Shown here piece after piece: positions 23,934-33,398 of a stretch of 64,000 nucleotides of DNA. Position numbers and translations under genes: made by a program. The stretch is from Flavobacterium pectinovorum (GTDB taxonomy: Bacteria > Bacteroidota > Bacteroidia > Flavobacteriales > Flavobacteriaceae), in the NCBI RefSeq assembly GCF_900142715.1, contig NZ_FRBX01000001.1:434001-498000 (forward strand), given 5' to 3'. Within the stretch, counting starts at the first letter, position 1. Each line of letters starts with the position of its first letter. Below the pieces are notes generated by a model. The model was not told the origin of the DNA. It searched no databases and worked only from the letters and a program-made list of their open reading frames with translations.

Positions 23934-24377
23934 ATGAAAATAAATCTAAAATCAGGAATTGATAAATTGCTTTTCGGAATGAAGCAAAACGATGTAACGG
24001 CTGCTTTAGGAAAACCTGATAAAAATTATAAAGACGAAGATGATAATGTGATTTTTGTATATAATGCACAAAAAATCAGATTGACATTTTATCAGGAAGA
24101 AGATTTAAAATTAGGATATTTAGTAGCTTCAAGTACTGATTTAGAAGTTTTTGGATTCAAGTTAATTGATAGAAAAATTGCTGATGTAAAGAAAGATTTT
24201 GCTGCAAAAGGCATTACAAAATATACTCAGGAAACCTTTGATACTTTCGAAAATTATTTCAATGAAGACAATTGGTTTATTCTTCAAACTGAATTTGATG
24301 AAGTTGTGAAGTTTGAAGTAGGAGCGATCATTAATGATAAAGATGAATTTGACTGGAAGTTTCCGGTGAAGAAATAA
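23934..24377 (+). CDS. Conserved hypothetical protein with a BamE/SmpA-like N-terminal motif
   Basis: This 147-residue soluble protein starts with DKLLFGMKQNDVTAALGKPD, the pattern G-M-x3-D/E-V-x2-x-L-G-x-P of SmpA/OmlA-like modules. It then has two similar halves (KIRLTFYQEEDLKLGYLV and NWFILQTEFDEVVKFEVG). There is no signal peptide, so it is probably cytoplasmic, unlike BamE. It is a genus-level conserved protein of unknown function. It is followed by a long palindrome and a bidirectional terminator. Confidence 0.75.
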   Translation: MKINLKSGIDKLLFGMKQNDVTAALGKPDKNYKDEDDNVIFVYNAQKIRLTFYQEEDLKLGYLVASSTDLEVFGFKLIDRKIADVKKDFAAKGITKYTQETFDTFENYFNEDNWFILQTEFDEVVKFEVGAIINDKDEFDWKFPVKK

Positions 24378-24382
24378 ACTCA

Positions 24383-24478
24383 ATTTTGTCATTTCGAGGA
24401 ACGAGAAATCACATCCAGAGAGCGACGAACTGTATGTTCTCACTTTATGTGATTTCTCGTTCCTCGAAATGACAAAAT
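24383..24478. repeat. Long perfect inverted repeat, 32-bp arms
   Basis: The arms at 24383-24414 and 24447-24478 are exact reverse complements (core TTTCGAGGAACGAGAAATC), with a 32-base loop. The loop has its own short complementarity (GAGCGACGAACTG). It lies between convergent genes, next to a separate terminator. Confidence 0.9.
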
Positions 24479-24486
24479 GAGAATAA

Positions 24487-24518
24487 AAAAAGCTCCAATC
24501 TTTTGATTGGAGCTTTTT
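24487..24518. terminator. Bidirectional terminator
   Basis: AAAAAGCTCCAATC-TTTT-GATTGGAGCTTTTT forms a 14-bp stem between the convergent genes 23934-24377 and 24542-26401. Confidence 0.9.
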
Positions 24519-24541
24519 GTCTTTGTAACTAAAAAAGAAAT

Positions 24542-26401
24542 TTACCCTTTCAACCACGCAGTTTTAAGTTTCTCTTTTGAAGCATCTGTAGCTTTAAAAG
24601 TTTCTTTTTCTTCGTATGGAAGTTTCACAGTTCCTTTTATAGTTTGCTCTTTTCCATCACGCTTTATTTGAAGAGTAATAGGATCATTTTCTTTCCAGTT
24701 TTCACTTTCTGTAATCAAATCGTATATGTTGTCAAGGTTGTAAGTTTTACCATTTACAGTTGTTATACCATCACCAGCTTTAAGATTTAAGCTTGTAAAA
24801 AATACATTTAAGTCAACATCAGGGCGAATGCTTATTGCTTTTGTCGCTTTATCAACACCAATATATGGCTGCTGTCCTTTAATGAAAATTGTTCCGGCTG
24901 CTTTTTCAACAGATTTTGTTACGCCTACTTTTGCTAAATAAGTTTCGTAAGGAATAGGAGTAGTTCCTGCAACATAAGTTTTTAAGAATTCACCAACTTC
25001 AGGATATGTCAATTGAGTAATTTTTGCAAAAAGCTCATTATCGTTAAATGGTTTTTCAACGCCATATTCGCTGGATAATTTATGCATTAAATCAAGAATT
25101 CCTCTTTCTCCATTACTTTTTTCTCTAATAATGATGTCTATACACATACCAATTAAAGCTCCTTTTTGGTATACATTTAAATATTGGTCTTTGTAAGGTT
25201 GCTCTAAAACATTTTTGCTCATTACCGTAAACGACATTGTATCGTTTAAACCTTTTGCCTGTTCTATTTTATCAGCAATACGAGTATAGAATTCGGCTTC
25301 GTCAATTAAACCCTGATTAATTTGAAAAAGGTTTGCAAAGTATTCAGTTACACCTTCATACATCCATAAATGATCTGACATTTTTGGTGCATTATAATCA
25401 AAATACTGAATTTCTTTTGAATGTACAGTTAGCGGAGTTACAATATGGAAAAACTCATGAGAAACTACATCTTTCATAGATTCAACCAATTTTTCTTTTG
25501 GCATTGATTCCGGCAAAACAACTGTTGTAGCAGTTGGGTGTTCTAAGGCACCAAAACCATGTGCATCATCTTTTGCCATGCTTGATAAATACAATAAAAC
25601 AGTATATTTTTTAGTCGCATTTACTTTTCCTAAAAAGTTTTTTTGCGCCGTCATCATTGTTTTCATTTCCGGTGTTATACTTTCGGCTGTAAATTTTCCT
25701 GTTGGAGAATAAACGGCGATTAAAATATCCATTCCGTTTACATTGAAAGTTGTATAGTCAGGTTTAGAATACATAATTGGATTTTCAACCAACACAGCAT
25801 AACGTGGAGTTGTAAAAACGTCACTTGTTTTGCTTGCATCTTCATCATTCATAGAAGTTGCTCCCCAAAGTGTTTCAGGATGCGTAATGGTAACTTTATA
25901 CGGAACATCTAATTTATCCTGAAAATACCCCACAAAACCGTGTGTATTGACCATGAAATTGATTCCTGCGTTGATATTAGTTCCTGCTGGTGAGAAAACG
26001 TCATCATTACCAAAGCCGGTTCCTTTTTCAGTATCAAAAGTATCACCAACTAAATAAGTTATTTTCGTTAATGTTTTGGCATTTGAAATGGACCATGAAT
26101 TATCGTCAATTCTTTTTACTGTTAAAGCGTTTCCTTTAGCATCAAAAGCTTTAAAATCATCAGAATATTTACCGTAATTATCTGTAGAATAAGTTCCGGG
26201 AACTGTTTTTGGGATACTATAAATAATTTCATCTGTTTTTATTTCCGGCGGAGTAACGGTTACCAAAACTTTATCGTCTTTTACATCGACAAGATTAATA
26301 GTAACAGCTACGGTATTATTTTTTGCAGCTCCGGAACCCGTACCGGTTTTACAGCTCCAAAACGTTACCGCAAGAGCTAATGTGTAAAGTATTTTTTTCA
26401 T
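24542..26401 (-). CDS. M61-family metallopeptidase with PDZ domain, lipoprotein
   Basis: This 619-residue protein has a lipoprotein signal (MKKILYTLALAVTFWSC, Cys17). It has an N-terminal beta domain of M61 peptidases (about 35-210), a thermolysin-like zinc site HEFFH near residue 315 with the downstream Glu in MYEGVTEYFANLF, and a C-terminal PDZ domain (about 510-590; KAGDGITTVNGKTYNLDNIY). M61 enzymes are glycyl-type aminopeptidases. The PDZ domain probably binds substrate C-termini or regulates access. The gene is alone on the minus strand, before DUF2805. Location at the outer or inner membrane cannot be decided from the sequence. Confidence 0.92.
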   Translation of the reverse strand: MKKILYTLALAVTFWSCKTGTGSGAAKNNTVAVTINLVDVKDDKVLVTVTPPEIKTDEIIYSIPKTVPGTYSTDNYGKYSDDFKAFDAKGNALTVKRIDDNSWSISNAKTLTKITYLVGDTFDTEKGTGFGNDDVFSPAGTNINAGINFMVNTHGFVGYFQDKLDVPYKVTITHPETLWGATSMNDEDASKTSDVFTTPRYAVLVENPIMYSKPDYTTFNVNGMDILIAVYSPTGKFTAESITPEMKTMMTAQKNFLGKVNATKKYTVLLYLSSMAKDDAHGFGALEHPTATTVVLPESMPKEKLVESMKDVVSHEFFHIVTPLTVHSKEIQYFDYNAPKMSDHLWMYEGVTEYFANLFQINQGLIDEAEFYTRIADKIEQAKGLNDTMSFTVMSKNVLEQPYKDQYLNVYQKGALIGMCIDIIIREKSNGERGILDLMHKLSSEYGVEKPFNDNELFAKITQLTYPEVGEFLKTYVAGTTPIPYETYLAKVGVTKSVEKAAGTIFIKGQQPYIGVDKATKAISIRPDVDLNVFFTSLNLKAGDGITTVNGKTYNLDNIYDLITESENWKENDPITLQIKRDGKEQTIKGTVKLPYEEKETFKATDASKEKLKTAWLKG

Positions 26402-26471
26402 TTGTTTATGTTTAGTTATGTGTATTTGACTTATAAAATGTAATAATGTTACATAAAATTAAAAATAAAAA

Positions 26472-26496
26472 AAAACTCCCGATTCACAGGAGTTTT
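26472..26496 (-). terminator. Terminator of the DUF2805 gene
   Basis: AAAACTCC and GGAGTTTT form an 8-bp stem with a run of A on the plus strand, just after the minus-strand stop. Confidence 0.7.
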
Positions 26497-26499
26497 ATG

Positions 26500-26781
26500 C
26501 TAGTCAAGTTTGTTCTTTATGTAATATTTTCCATCCAAATCTTCATCAAAATCATCTATTTTAACGGGTTTTGGTTTTGGTTTATTTGCGATCGCCTTCT
26601 TTTTCCACATTTCAAATTTTTCGAGTGGCATTTTCTTTTTCATGATTTCCAGAACTTCTTTTTCTGCCAATCCAAATTCTTTTTTTATAATTTCAAATGG
26701 ATTTCTTTCTTCCAATGCCAACGAAACAAGTTTTTCCGTTTGTTCCCAGCTCAACTCTTTGCGGTTACTCTTTTTCATCAC
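26500..26781 (-). CDS. DUF2805 / TIGR03643 family small protein
   Basis: This 93-residue protein has the pattern LSWEQTEKLVSLALEERNPF, FGLAEKEVLEIMKKKMP and FEMWKKKAI that defines this family of short helical proteins, with a Lys/Pro-rich tail (KPKPKPVKI) followed by an acidic patch. The helix arrangement resembles a helix-turn-helix, but DNA binding has not been shown to my knowledge. A second ATG one codon in (26778) is also possible as the start. Confidence 0.85.
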   Translation of the reverse strand: MMKKSNRKELSWEQTEKLVSLALEERNPFEIIKKEFGLAEKEVLEIMKKKMPLEKFEMWKKKAIANKPKPKPVKIDDFDEDLDGKYYIKNKLD

Positions 26782-26889
26782 GTGAAAATTAATTCAAAAT
26801 AGGGGTTAATGATTAATAGATTGATTTTCAATTTAAGTATCAATATTAATAAAAAAAATAATTAGTTGGTTCGATCAGGTGTGTTTTTT

Positions 26890-27726
26890 TTAATGATTTT
26901 GCTTGTTTTTTTCGGATCTTGATTTTTGAAACGGAATTTTTAATAAATTTTTCAATTTGTTATGCTCATCTGCTGCCATGTGCGTATCTACTCCGTATAT
27001 TAATTCTTCTTTTGGCAACGTTGTAAAAGTGCCAAAAAGTCGATCCCAAACAGAAAAAATGTTTCCATAATTGCTGTCAGTATAGGGTAAAACATAATGA
27101 TGATGTACTTTGTGCATATTAGGAGAAACGATAAAATAACTCAGAATATTGTCTAATTTAGGAGGCAGCGAAATATTAGCATGATTAAATTGAGAAGCTA
27201 TGACAGATAATGATTGATAAAGAAAAACCATCCACATCGGACTTCCGACTATTAAAACGCCTGCAGTTGTAAATAAAAAACGAATGATGCTTTCACCCGG
27301 ATGATGTCGATTTGCCGTTGTAGTATCAATCCAGGTATCTGTATGATGAATTAAATGAAAACGCCATAAAAATTTTATTTTATGTTCGATAAAATGCGCT
27401 AAATAAGCGCCTATTAAATCTAATAAAAGCAAACCAATAAGGGTATAAAGCCAAATTGGAATTTTTGGGAGCCATTGCAAAATTCCAAAATTATTTTCGG
27501 TTGTCCAGGCAGCAGTTTTAATTAGTATAAAAGCTAAAATGAAATTTACGATAATAGTTGTAATCGTAAAAAAGATATTTATTCCTGCGTGATGCCATTT
27601 TCTATATTGCATCCGGAATAGTGGAAATGTACTTTCGATAAGCCAAAAAATAGTTATTCCTCCAACCAAAATTAAACTTCGGTGTGAAGATGGAATCGTA
27701 CTGAAATAAGCAATGATTTCATTCAT
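26890..27726 (-). CDS. Fatty acid hydroxylase / sterol desaturase family membrane protein
   Basis: This 278-residue protein has four to five membrane segments and the di-iron histidine clusters of the family: HFIEHKIKFLWRFHLIHHTD (H-x3-H and H-x2-HH), NRHHPGES and MHKVHHHY. These enzymes hydroxylate or desaturate lipids with O2. The substrate in Bacteroidota is often a fatty acid, carotenoid or ornithine/sphingo-type lipid and cannot be told here. There are no lipid-synthesis genes adjacent. Confidence 0.9.
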   Translation of the reverse strand: MNEIIAYFSTIPSSHRSLILVGGITIFWLIESTFPLFRMQYRKWHHAGINIFFTITTIIVNFILAFILIKTAAWTTENNFGILQWLPKIPIWLYTLIGLLLLDLIGAYLAHFIEHKIKFLWRFHLIHHTDTWIDTTTANRHHPGESIIRFLFTTAGVLIVGSPMWMVFLYQSLSVIASQFNHANISLPPKLDNILSYFIVSPNMHKVHHHYVLPYTDSNYGNIFSVWDRLFGTFTTLPKEELIYGVDTHMAADEHNKLKNLLKIPFQKSRSEKNKQNH

Positions 27727-27794
27727 AATAAACTATTAATTTAAAATAGAATAAACTTTGTCGCTTTATAAGCGTATTAAAATTACTGATATTT

Positions 27795-27841
27795 CATAAA
27801 AAAAAGAGAAAATCAAATATAAATATATAAGATTTTCTCTT
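27795..27841 (-). terminator. Terminator downstream of the GlsB-like gene
   Basis: AAGAGAAAATC and GATTTTCTCTT (27804-27814 and 27831-27841) form an 11-bp stem. The plus-strand run of A before it gives the transcript its T-run. Confidence 0.75.
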
Positions 27842-27867
27842 GAATAAATTATCTTAATAAAGATTTA

Positions 27868-28107
27868 TTACTTTTTGATAAGGTTGATAATAAATAATAA
27901 AACCCAGGCTCCTCCAACAGCGATTAGTATTTGCCATAAAAGGCCGCCTCCGCCAATTCCAAGTTTACCGGCAATCCATCCACCGATGAATCCACCAATA
28001 ATTCCAACGATGATATTACCAATTAATCCAAAGCCAGCACCTTTCCAAACCTGACCTGCTAGCCATCCTGAAATTGCTCCAATAAGTAAGAAATATAAAA
28101 ATTCCAT
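27868..28107 (-). CDS. GlsB/YeaQ/YmgE-family small membrane protein
   Basis: This 79-residue protein consists of two to three glycine-rich membrane helices (LLIGAISGWLAGQVWKGAGF, IIVGIIGGFIGGWIAGKLG, LLWQILIAVGGAWVLLFIIN). This is the standard layout of the transglycosylase-associated/stress-response family, whose members are typically induced by stress. It lies 32 bases after aqpZ in the same direction, so the two are probably co-transcribed, which fits an osmotic or envelope stress unit. Confidence 0.9.
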   Translation of the reverse strand: MEFLYFLLIGAISGWLAGQVWKGAGFGLIGNIIVGIIGGFIGGWIAGKLGIGGGGLLWQILIAVGGAWVLLFIINLIKK

Positions 28108-28139
28108 ATTTTAAATTTTAATGTTATTTGTAAATAATA

Positions 28140-28850
28140 CTATTCTGTATCGTCTTGTTTTTGTAATAATGTTTTATAAATAAATCCGGCAACAATAGCT
28201 CCTAAAATTGGTGCAACCCAAAATAGCCAGACTTGCGAAAGAGGTTCTCCACCCACAAAAATTGCCTGAGACAATGATCTTGCCGGATTAACAGAAGTAT
28301 TTGTGATCGGAATGCTTATTAAGTGAATTAATGTTAGGGCTAAACCAATTGCAATACCAGCAAAAGAGGTGTTTGCAAATTTATCTGTAGCACCTAAAAT
28401 GATTAATAAGAAAAACAAGGTAAGCACAAATTCAGCAATAAAAGCTGCTGCTAAAGAATATCCGTCCGGAGAAAAAGCACCAAAACCATTTGATGCAAAT
28501 GCTCCTGCTTTGGTTGCATCAATTACAAAACCTGCTTTTCCCGAAGCAATTGTATATAATGTACCTGCTGCTGCAATTGCACCTATACATTGCGCGATTA
28601 TATAAGGGATCAAATCTTTTGCAGGGAATCTTCCTCCGGCCCACAAACCAAACGAAACAGCGGGGTTAAAATGTCCGCCTGAAATATGACCAACAGCATA
28701 TGCCATCGTTAATACCGTTAAACCAAAAGCCAATGCAACACCTGCAAAACCAATCCCCAATTCAGGAAATCCTGCCGCAAAAAGTGCACTTCCACAACCA
28801 CCAAAAACCAGCCAATAAGTTCCGAAGAACTCTGCAAATAATTTTTTCAT
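28140..28850 (-). CDS. aqpZ: Aquaporin Z (water channel)
   Basis: This 236-residue protein has six membrane helices and two NPA half-helices (NPA 62-64 and 188-190). The selectivity filter residues of water-specific AqpZ are present: Phe42, His176, Thr185 and Arg191. From memory the protein is strikingly close to the E. coli AqpZ over long stretches ([20 protein letters not shown] and [20 protein letters not shown]). This indicates a water channel, not a glycerol facilitator. It is probably co-transcribed with the downstream GlsB-like gene. Confidence 0.95.
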   Translation of the reverse strand: MKKLFAEFFGTYWLVFGGCGSALFAAGFPELGIGFAGVALAFGLTVLTMAYAVGHISGGHFNPAVSFGLWAGGRFPAKDLIPYIIAQCIGAIAAAGTLYTIASGKAGFVIDATKAGAFASNGFGAFSPDGYSLAAAFIAEFVLTLFFLLIILGATDKFANTSFAGIAIGLALTLIHLISIPITNTSVNPARSLSQAIFVGGEPLSQVWLFWVAPILGAIVAGFIYKTLLQKQDDTE

Positions 28851-28880
28851 AGTAAATAAATTTAATTAATAGTTTGTTTG

Positions 28881-29255
28881 TTAAAGGGTATATTTATATG
28901 CCCATAAAATCAATACAATTTGTAAGGGCAAACGTATTAATAAAATAATTTTTAACAAAGAAAAACTTCCTTTTTTCTTACAAAACATATGAACATTTGC
29001 AGGAAAAACAGCAATTAATAATGCTATAATTCCCCAGGCGGCCAATTTTGTCGTAAAAGGAACTATTAGCAGGATGCCTAAAATAATTTCGGCAGCTCCA
29101 CTTAAAATATTTAATTGTTTGGGGTTTGGCAGATAGGAGGGAATGATCTTAATGTACATTCCCGGATTTTTGAAATGATTAATTCCCGCAATTATATAAA
29201 GAAAAGCCATTAAATATAAATGCCAGGGTAGGTTCATGATATAATTATTTATCAC
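28881..29255 (-). CDS. DoxX-family membrane protein
   Basis: This 124-residue protein has four hydrophobic segments and the DoxX-like pattern AGINHFKNPGMYIKIIP, then GAAEIILGILLIVPFTTKLA and FPANVHMF. The family is linked to redox and thiol metabolism in some bacteria, but function here is unknown. The ATG at 29237 (MNLPWHLYLMAFLYI) is an equally likely start. It is 30 bases upstream of aqpZ, on the same strand, and may be part of that unit. Confidence 0.85.
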   Translation of the reverse strand: MINNYIMNLPWHLYLMAFLYIIAGINHFKNPGMYIKIIPSYLPNPKQLNILSGAAEIILGILLIVPFTTKLAAWGIIALLIAVFPANVHMFCKKKGSFSLLKIILLIRLPLQIVLILWAYKYTL

Positions 29256-29322
29256 GAAATTATAAAAAAAATTAACAAAAAATGATTTACAATTACTTTA
29301 TTTTTAATAGAACGTAAATTTG

Positions 29323-30219
29323 TTAATTTTTACGTTTGAAATTTATATTCATTATAATAATGGCAAGAATGATTAAAACAATTCCAACCCATTGTAAAAA
29401 GATAACTTTTTCATTTAATAAAACATATGCCATCATTACCGAAACTGGTAATTCGAGAGCAGAAACAATGCTTCCTAAACCAATTCCCGTTAACGGAAAC
29501 CCTGCATTCATAAGCATTGGAGGAATTATTGTTCCAAATAAAGATAAAATGATTCCCCATTTCATGAAAATGGCAAGATTAAAAGCAGTTGTCTGAGTAG
29601 CAAATGCAAATGAAAATACAATTACTGCTCCTCCTAATAGCATATACAAACTACGCTGTGCAGATGAAATTTCAGTTGCAACACGATTTGCAGTAAACAT
29701 AGTTGTCGTAAAAGATGCTGCTGCCATAATTCCCCATGCAATACCCCTCCAATCCAATTTTATATCATTATTGATAATATTGGTCGCCAAAACAGTTCCG
29801 ATCAAAACAATAAATACGGCAATGACTTTTTGTTTTGAAGGTAATTTTTTTTCCAGAATCATTTCCAGCAAAACACCCATCCAGACGGTTTGCATTAATA
29901 AAACGATACCAATAGAAACCGGAATATATTTTACAGCCAAATAATAGAATAAACTGGTCATTCCTAATGAAGTTCCCGCAAGCATTAAGCTAAATATGTT
30001 TTTTGGTGTTGCTTTTACAACATTATCTTTATGCTTTATTTTTTGAAATGTATTAATTAATAAGATACCAATAATTCCCAATACAAATTGAGATGTTGTT
30101 ACTTCTGCAGTAGTATATCCTTCAGAATAAGCCATTTTTACAAAAGTAGCCAGCATTCCATAAGTTGTGGCACCAATTGCAACTAAAAATACTCCCTTTA
30201 ATACATTGTTTTGTGACAT
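29323..30219 (-). CDS. EamA/DMT-superfamily transporter
   Basis: This 298-residue protein has ten predicted membrane helices in two repeated EamA halves (about 8-145 and 155-292). The second half includes a helix GLGSIVSALELPVSVMMAYV, a typical C-terminal EamA signature. Such proteins export metabolites, often amino acids or nucleobases; the substrate is unknown. The -7 box TACCTTTG (30252-30259, minus strand) precedes it. Confidence 0.9.
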   Translation of the reverse strand: MSQNNVLKGVFLVAIGATTYGMLATFVKMAYSEGYTTAEVTTSQFVLGIIGILLINTFQKIKHKDNVVKATPKNIFSLMLAGTSLGMTSLFYYLAVKYIPVSIGIVLLMQTVWMGVLLEMILEKKLPSKQKVIAVFIVLIGTVLATNIINNDIKLDWRGIAWGIMAAASFTTTMFTANRVATEISSAQRSLYMLLGGAVIVFSFAFATQTTAFNLAIFMKWGIILSLFGTIIPPMLMNAGFPLTGIGLGSIVSALELPVSVMMAYVLLNEKVIFLQWVGIVLIILAIIIMNINFKRKN

Positions 30220-30251
30220 CTTAAATTGTTTTAATTAAAAATAAAAGCCGG

Positions 30252-30259
30252 CAAAGGTA
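30252..30259 (-). promoter_or_regulatory. -7 box of the DMT transporter gene
   Basis: CAAAGGTA on the plus strand reads TACCTTTG on the coding strand, 33 bases before the ATG. Confidence 0.6.
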
Positions 30260-30380
30260 AGCTATTTTGTTTAGGATTTAATAGAAAACAGTTGTAAACA
30301 TTATTAGTCTTGCGATTTCAGGCTAAATTTTAAATGTAAAATTGTGAATTTGATAGATTTATGTTTGATTTAATAAAATA

Positions 30381-30408
30381 AAAAACCCATCAATAATGAT
30401 GGGTTTTT
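30381..30408 (-). terminator. Terminator of the PPIase/gldI operon
   Basis: AAAAACCCATCA-ATAA-TGATGGGTTTTT forms a 12-bp stem, 22 bases downstream of the last gene of the minus-strand run 34403-30430. Confidence 0.9.
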
Positions 30409-30429
30409 ATATCTAAAATTTAAAATAAA

Positions 30430-31560
30430 TTATTTTAAAGCTGGTTGATTTTGATAAGTTTCGATTTCAAAAACCAAAGTTGCGTTTGGCGGAATTACTC
30501 CTCCTGCACCTTTTTCTCCGTAAGCTAAATTTGAAGGGAGAAAGAAAATTGCTTTTTCTCCATCGGTCATCATACCTAATGCTTCTAAGAAACCAGGAAT
30601 CATTCCGTCTTTTTTACCAACTGTAAAAGGAAAAGCCTGATATCCTTTTTGTGCATCTCTGTTAGCATCATATTTACCATATGCTTTTGCTACCTGAGAC
30701 ATGCTGCTGTCAAAAAGATTTCCGTCTTCAAAATATCCTGCATAGTGAAAATAAATTGTAGATCCGTCAGCTCCTTTTACCCCGGTTCCTTTTTGTGTAA
30801 TAACATATTGTAGACCAGATGGTGTTGCAGTTGCTTTGGCTTTAGTAGCAGCAAAATAAGCTGCTTTTTCAGCAATTACTTTCTTACTTTCCGCTTTTTT
30901 AGCTTCATCTTTTTTTGCATCATCAGCTATAACTTTTAAAGCATCAAATTTTTTAGCCGCAGCACCTTTACGAGTAATAGTAATTTTTGTCATGATATCG
31001 TCCTGAACAATTTTATTTACATTGTCCATTCCTGAAACTACGTGACCAAAAATAGTATGTTTTCCATTTAACCAAGGTGTTTCTTTATGTGTGATAAAAA
31101 ACTGGCTTCCGTTTGTTGCCGGACCTGAATTTGCCATGGCTAAAACACCACCTTTTTCAAATTTTAATTCTTCAACAAATTCATCTTTAAATGAATATCC
31201 TGGTCCTCCGGAACCGTTTCCATCAGGATCTCCACCCTGAATCATAAAATCATTGATAACTCTGTGAAATTTCAAACCGTCGTAAAATGGTTTTCCTTTT
31301 AGTCTTTCTACTTTTACATTAGGATTTGTACCTTCTGCCAAAGAAATAAAATTAGCCACAGTAACTGGCGCTTTTACATATTCTAAAGACAAAACAATAT
31401 CACCTTTAGTTGTAGAAATGGTGGCAAAAATCCCCTCATTAGGATTGGCCTGTGCAACTGCTTTTGTTGTAGCTGGCTTTTTAGCAGTAGTTTTTTTTGT
31501 TGCTTGTGCCTGAACATTGATTATTGCAAGGCAAAATAAAAATAGAAATTTAAATTTCAT
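30430..31560 (-). CDS. Peptidyl-prolyl isomerase, cyclophilin-FKBP fusion, exported
   Basis: This 376-residue protein has a signal peptide (residues 1-19) and a Lys/Ala-rich linker. It then has a cyclophilin domain (about 43-195; FHRVINDFMIQGGDPDGNGS and NGSQFFITHKETPWLNGKHT), a charged linker rich in Ala and Lys, and an FKBP domain (about 245-372; IYFHYAGYFEDGNLFDSS and NLAYGEKGAGGVIPPNATLV). Both domains keep their catalytic cores. It is a tandem duplicate of the next gene upstream. It probably folds exported proteins together with GldI. The TATTTTTG box at 31594-31601 could give it its own promoter. Confidence 0.93.
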   Translation of the reverse strand: MKFKFLFLFCLAIINVQAQATKKTTAKKPATTKAVAQANPNEGIFATISTTKGDIVLSLEYVKAPVTVANFISLAEGTNPNVKVERLKGKPFYDGLKFHRVINDFMIQGGDPDGNGSGGPGYSFKDEFVEELKFEKGGVLAMANSGPATNGSQFFITHKETPWLNGKHTIFGHVVSGMDNVNKIVQDDIMTKITITRKGAAAKKFDALKVIADDAKKDEAKKAESKKVIAEKAAYFAATKAKATATPSGLQYVITQKGTGVKGADGSTIYFHYAGYFEDGNLFDSSMSQVAKAYGKYDANRDAQKGYQAFPFTVGKKDGMIPGFLEALGMMTDGEKAIFFLPSNLAYGEKGAGGVIPPNATLVFEIETYQNQPALK

Positions 31561-31593
31561 CGTGTTTTAGAATTTAAGTCTGTAATAATGTTT

Positions 31594-31601
31594 CAAAAAT
31601 A
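31594..31601 (-). promoter_or_regulatory. -7 box before the last PPIase gene
   Basis: CAAAAATA on the plus strand reads TATTTTTG on the coding strand, in the 50-base gap between the two PPIase genes. Confidence 0.5.
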
Positions 31602-31610
31602 AGAATATTA

Positions 31611-32684
31611 TTACGGTTTCTCTAGTAATTGTACTTCAAAAATAATATTAGCATTTGGAGGAATAACTCCACCAGCTCCCGCAGCTCCGTAAGCTAAATG
31701 AGAAGGGATAAAAAGAACAGCTTTATCGCCAAAAGAAAGCTTTTCAATACCTTCAATAAATCCTGGGATCATACCGTCTTTTTTACCTGCCTGAAAAGGA
31801 ATTGGCGAATATGCTTTTGCTTCGGCTCTTGCAGGATCAAATTTCCCAAAAGTTTTGGCAACGTCTTCAATACTTGTGTCAAACAAAGTTCCGTCTTCTA
31901 GAAATCCTGCGTAGTGAATGTATAACTGTGTTCCTATTGCAGGTTTTTTACCGGCTCCTTTTTCAGTAATTACATATTCTAAACCTGTTGAAGTTTTAGT
32001 TGCTTTTGCTTTTTGAGCAGCATAATAGTCAATTTTTTCTTTTTGAACTCCTGCAAATTTGCTTTTTTCTTTTGCTATATCTGAAAAATAATCATTAAAA
32101 ACTTTTACAGCATCAAATTTTTTAGCAGCTTCTCCATTTCTGATAATAGTAACAGAAACGATAGTATCATCTTGTTTTACCTGATTGACAACTTCTTGTC
32201 CTTTTTCAACCACATGACCAAAAATAGTATGTTTTCCGTTTAACCACGGTGTCTCAACATGTGTGATAAAAAACTGACTGCTGTTTGTTCCTGGACCATT
32301 GTTTGCCATTGCCAAAACACCGGCTTTGTCAAATTTTAAATCAGTGAATTCATCTTTAAATTTATATCCTGTATCACCAGAACCTGTTCCTTCAGGATCT
32401 CCTGTCTGAATCATGAAATCTTCGATAACTCTGTGAAACTTTAATCCGTTGTAAAACGGTTTTCCTTTTAGATAATCTTTGGTTACAAATTCATTTTTCC
32501 CTTCGGCCAAAGTCACAAAATTAGCAACAGTAACAGGTGCTTTTTTATAATCTAATTCAACAATAATATGACCTTTGTTGGTTTCAATATCTGCATATAA
32601 ACCATCAGGCAAATTGCTATGCTCGTCTTTACAAGAATAAAATGAGGAAACGGCTAATAGTAATAATAAAATACTTTTTTTCAT
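31611..32684 (-). CDS. Peptidyl-prolyl isomerase, cyclophilin-FKBP fusion, lipoprotein
   Basis: This 357-residue protein has a lipoprotein signal (MKKSILLLLLAVSSFYSC, Cys18), a cyclophilin domain (about 28-185; FHRVIEDFMIQTGDPEGTGS, NSSQFFITHVETPWLNGKHT) and an FKBP domain (about 235-357; LYIHYAGFLEDGTLFDTS, HLAYGAAGAGGVIPPNANII). It is about half identical to the neighbouring fusion at 30430-31560 but is lipid-anchored instead of soluble. It lies 16 bases downstream of gldI, in the same operon. Confidence 0.93.
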   Translation of the reverse strand: MKKSILLLLLAVSSFYSCKDEHSNLPDGLYADIETNKGHIIVELDYKKAPVTVANFVTLAEGKNEFVTKDYLKGKPFYNGLKFHRVIEDFMIQTGDPEGTGSGDTGYKFKDEFTDLKFDKAGVLAMANNGPGTNSSQFFITHVETPWLNGKHTIFGHVVEKGQEVVNQVKQDDTIVSVTIIRNGEAAKKFDAVKVFNDYFSDIAKEKSKFAGVQKEKIDYYAAQKAKATKTSTGLEYVITEKGAGKKPAIGTQLYIHYAGFLEDGTLFDTSIEDVAKTFGKFDPARAEAKAYSPIPFQAGKKDGMIPGFIEGIEKLSFGDKAVLFIPSHLAYGAAGAGGVIPPNANIIFEVQLLEKP

Positions 32685-32700
32685 TTTTAAAATATTGTTT

Positions 32701-33393
<693 letters not shown>

Positions 33394-33398
33394 TTGGG

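Noticed and set aside
26446..26802. 118-codon plus-strand frame over the DUF2805 gene
   Set aside because: It is antisense to a recognised family, and its Phe-rich translation is typical of reverse reading of Lys-rich sequence.
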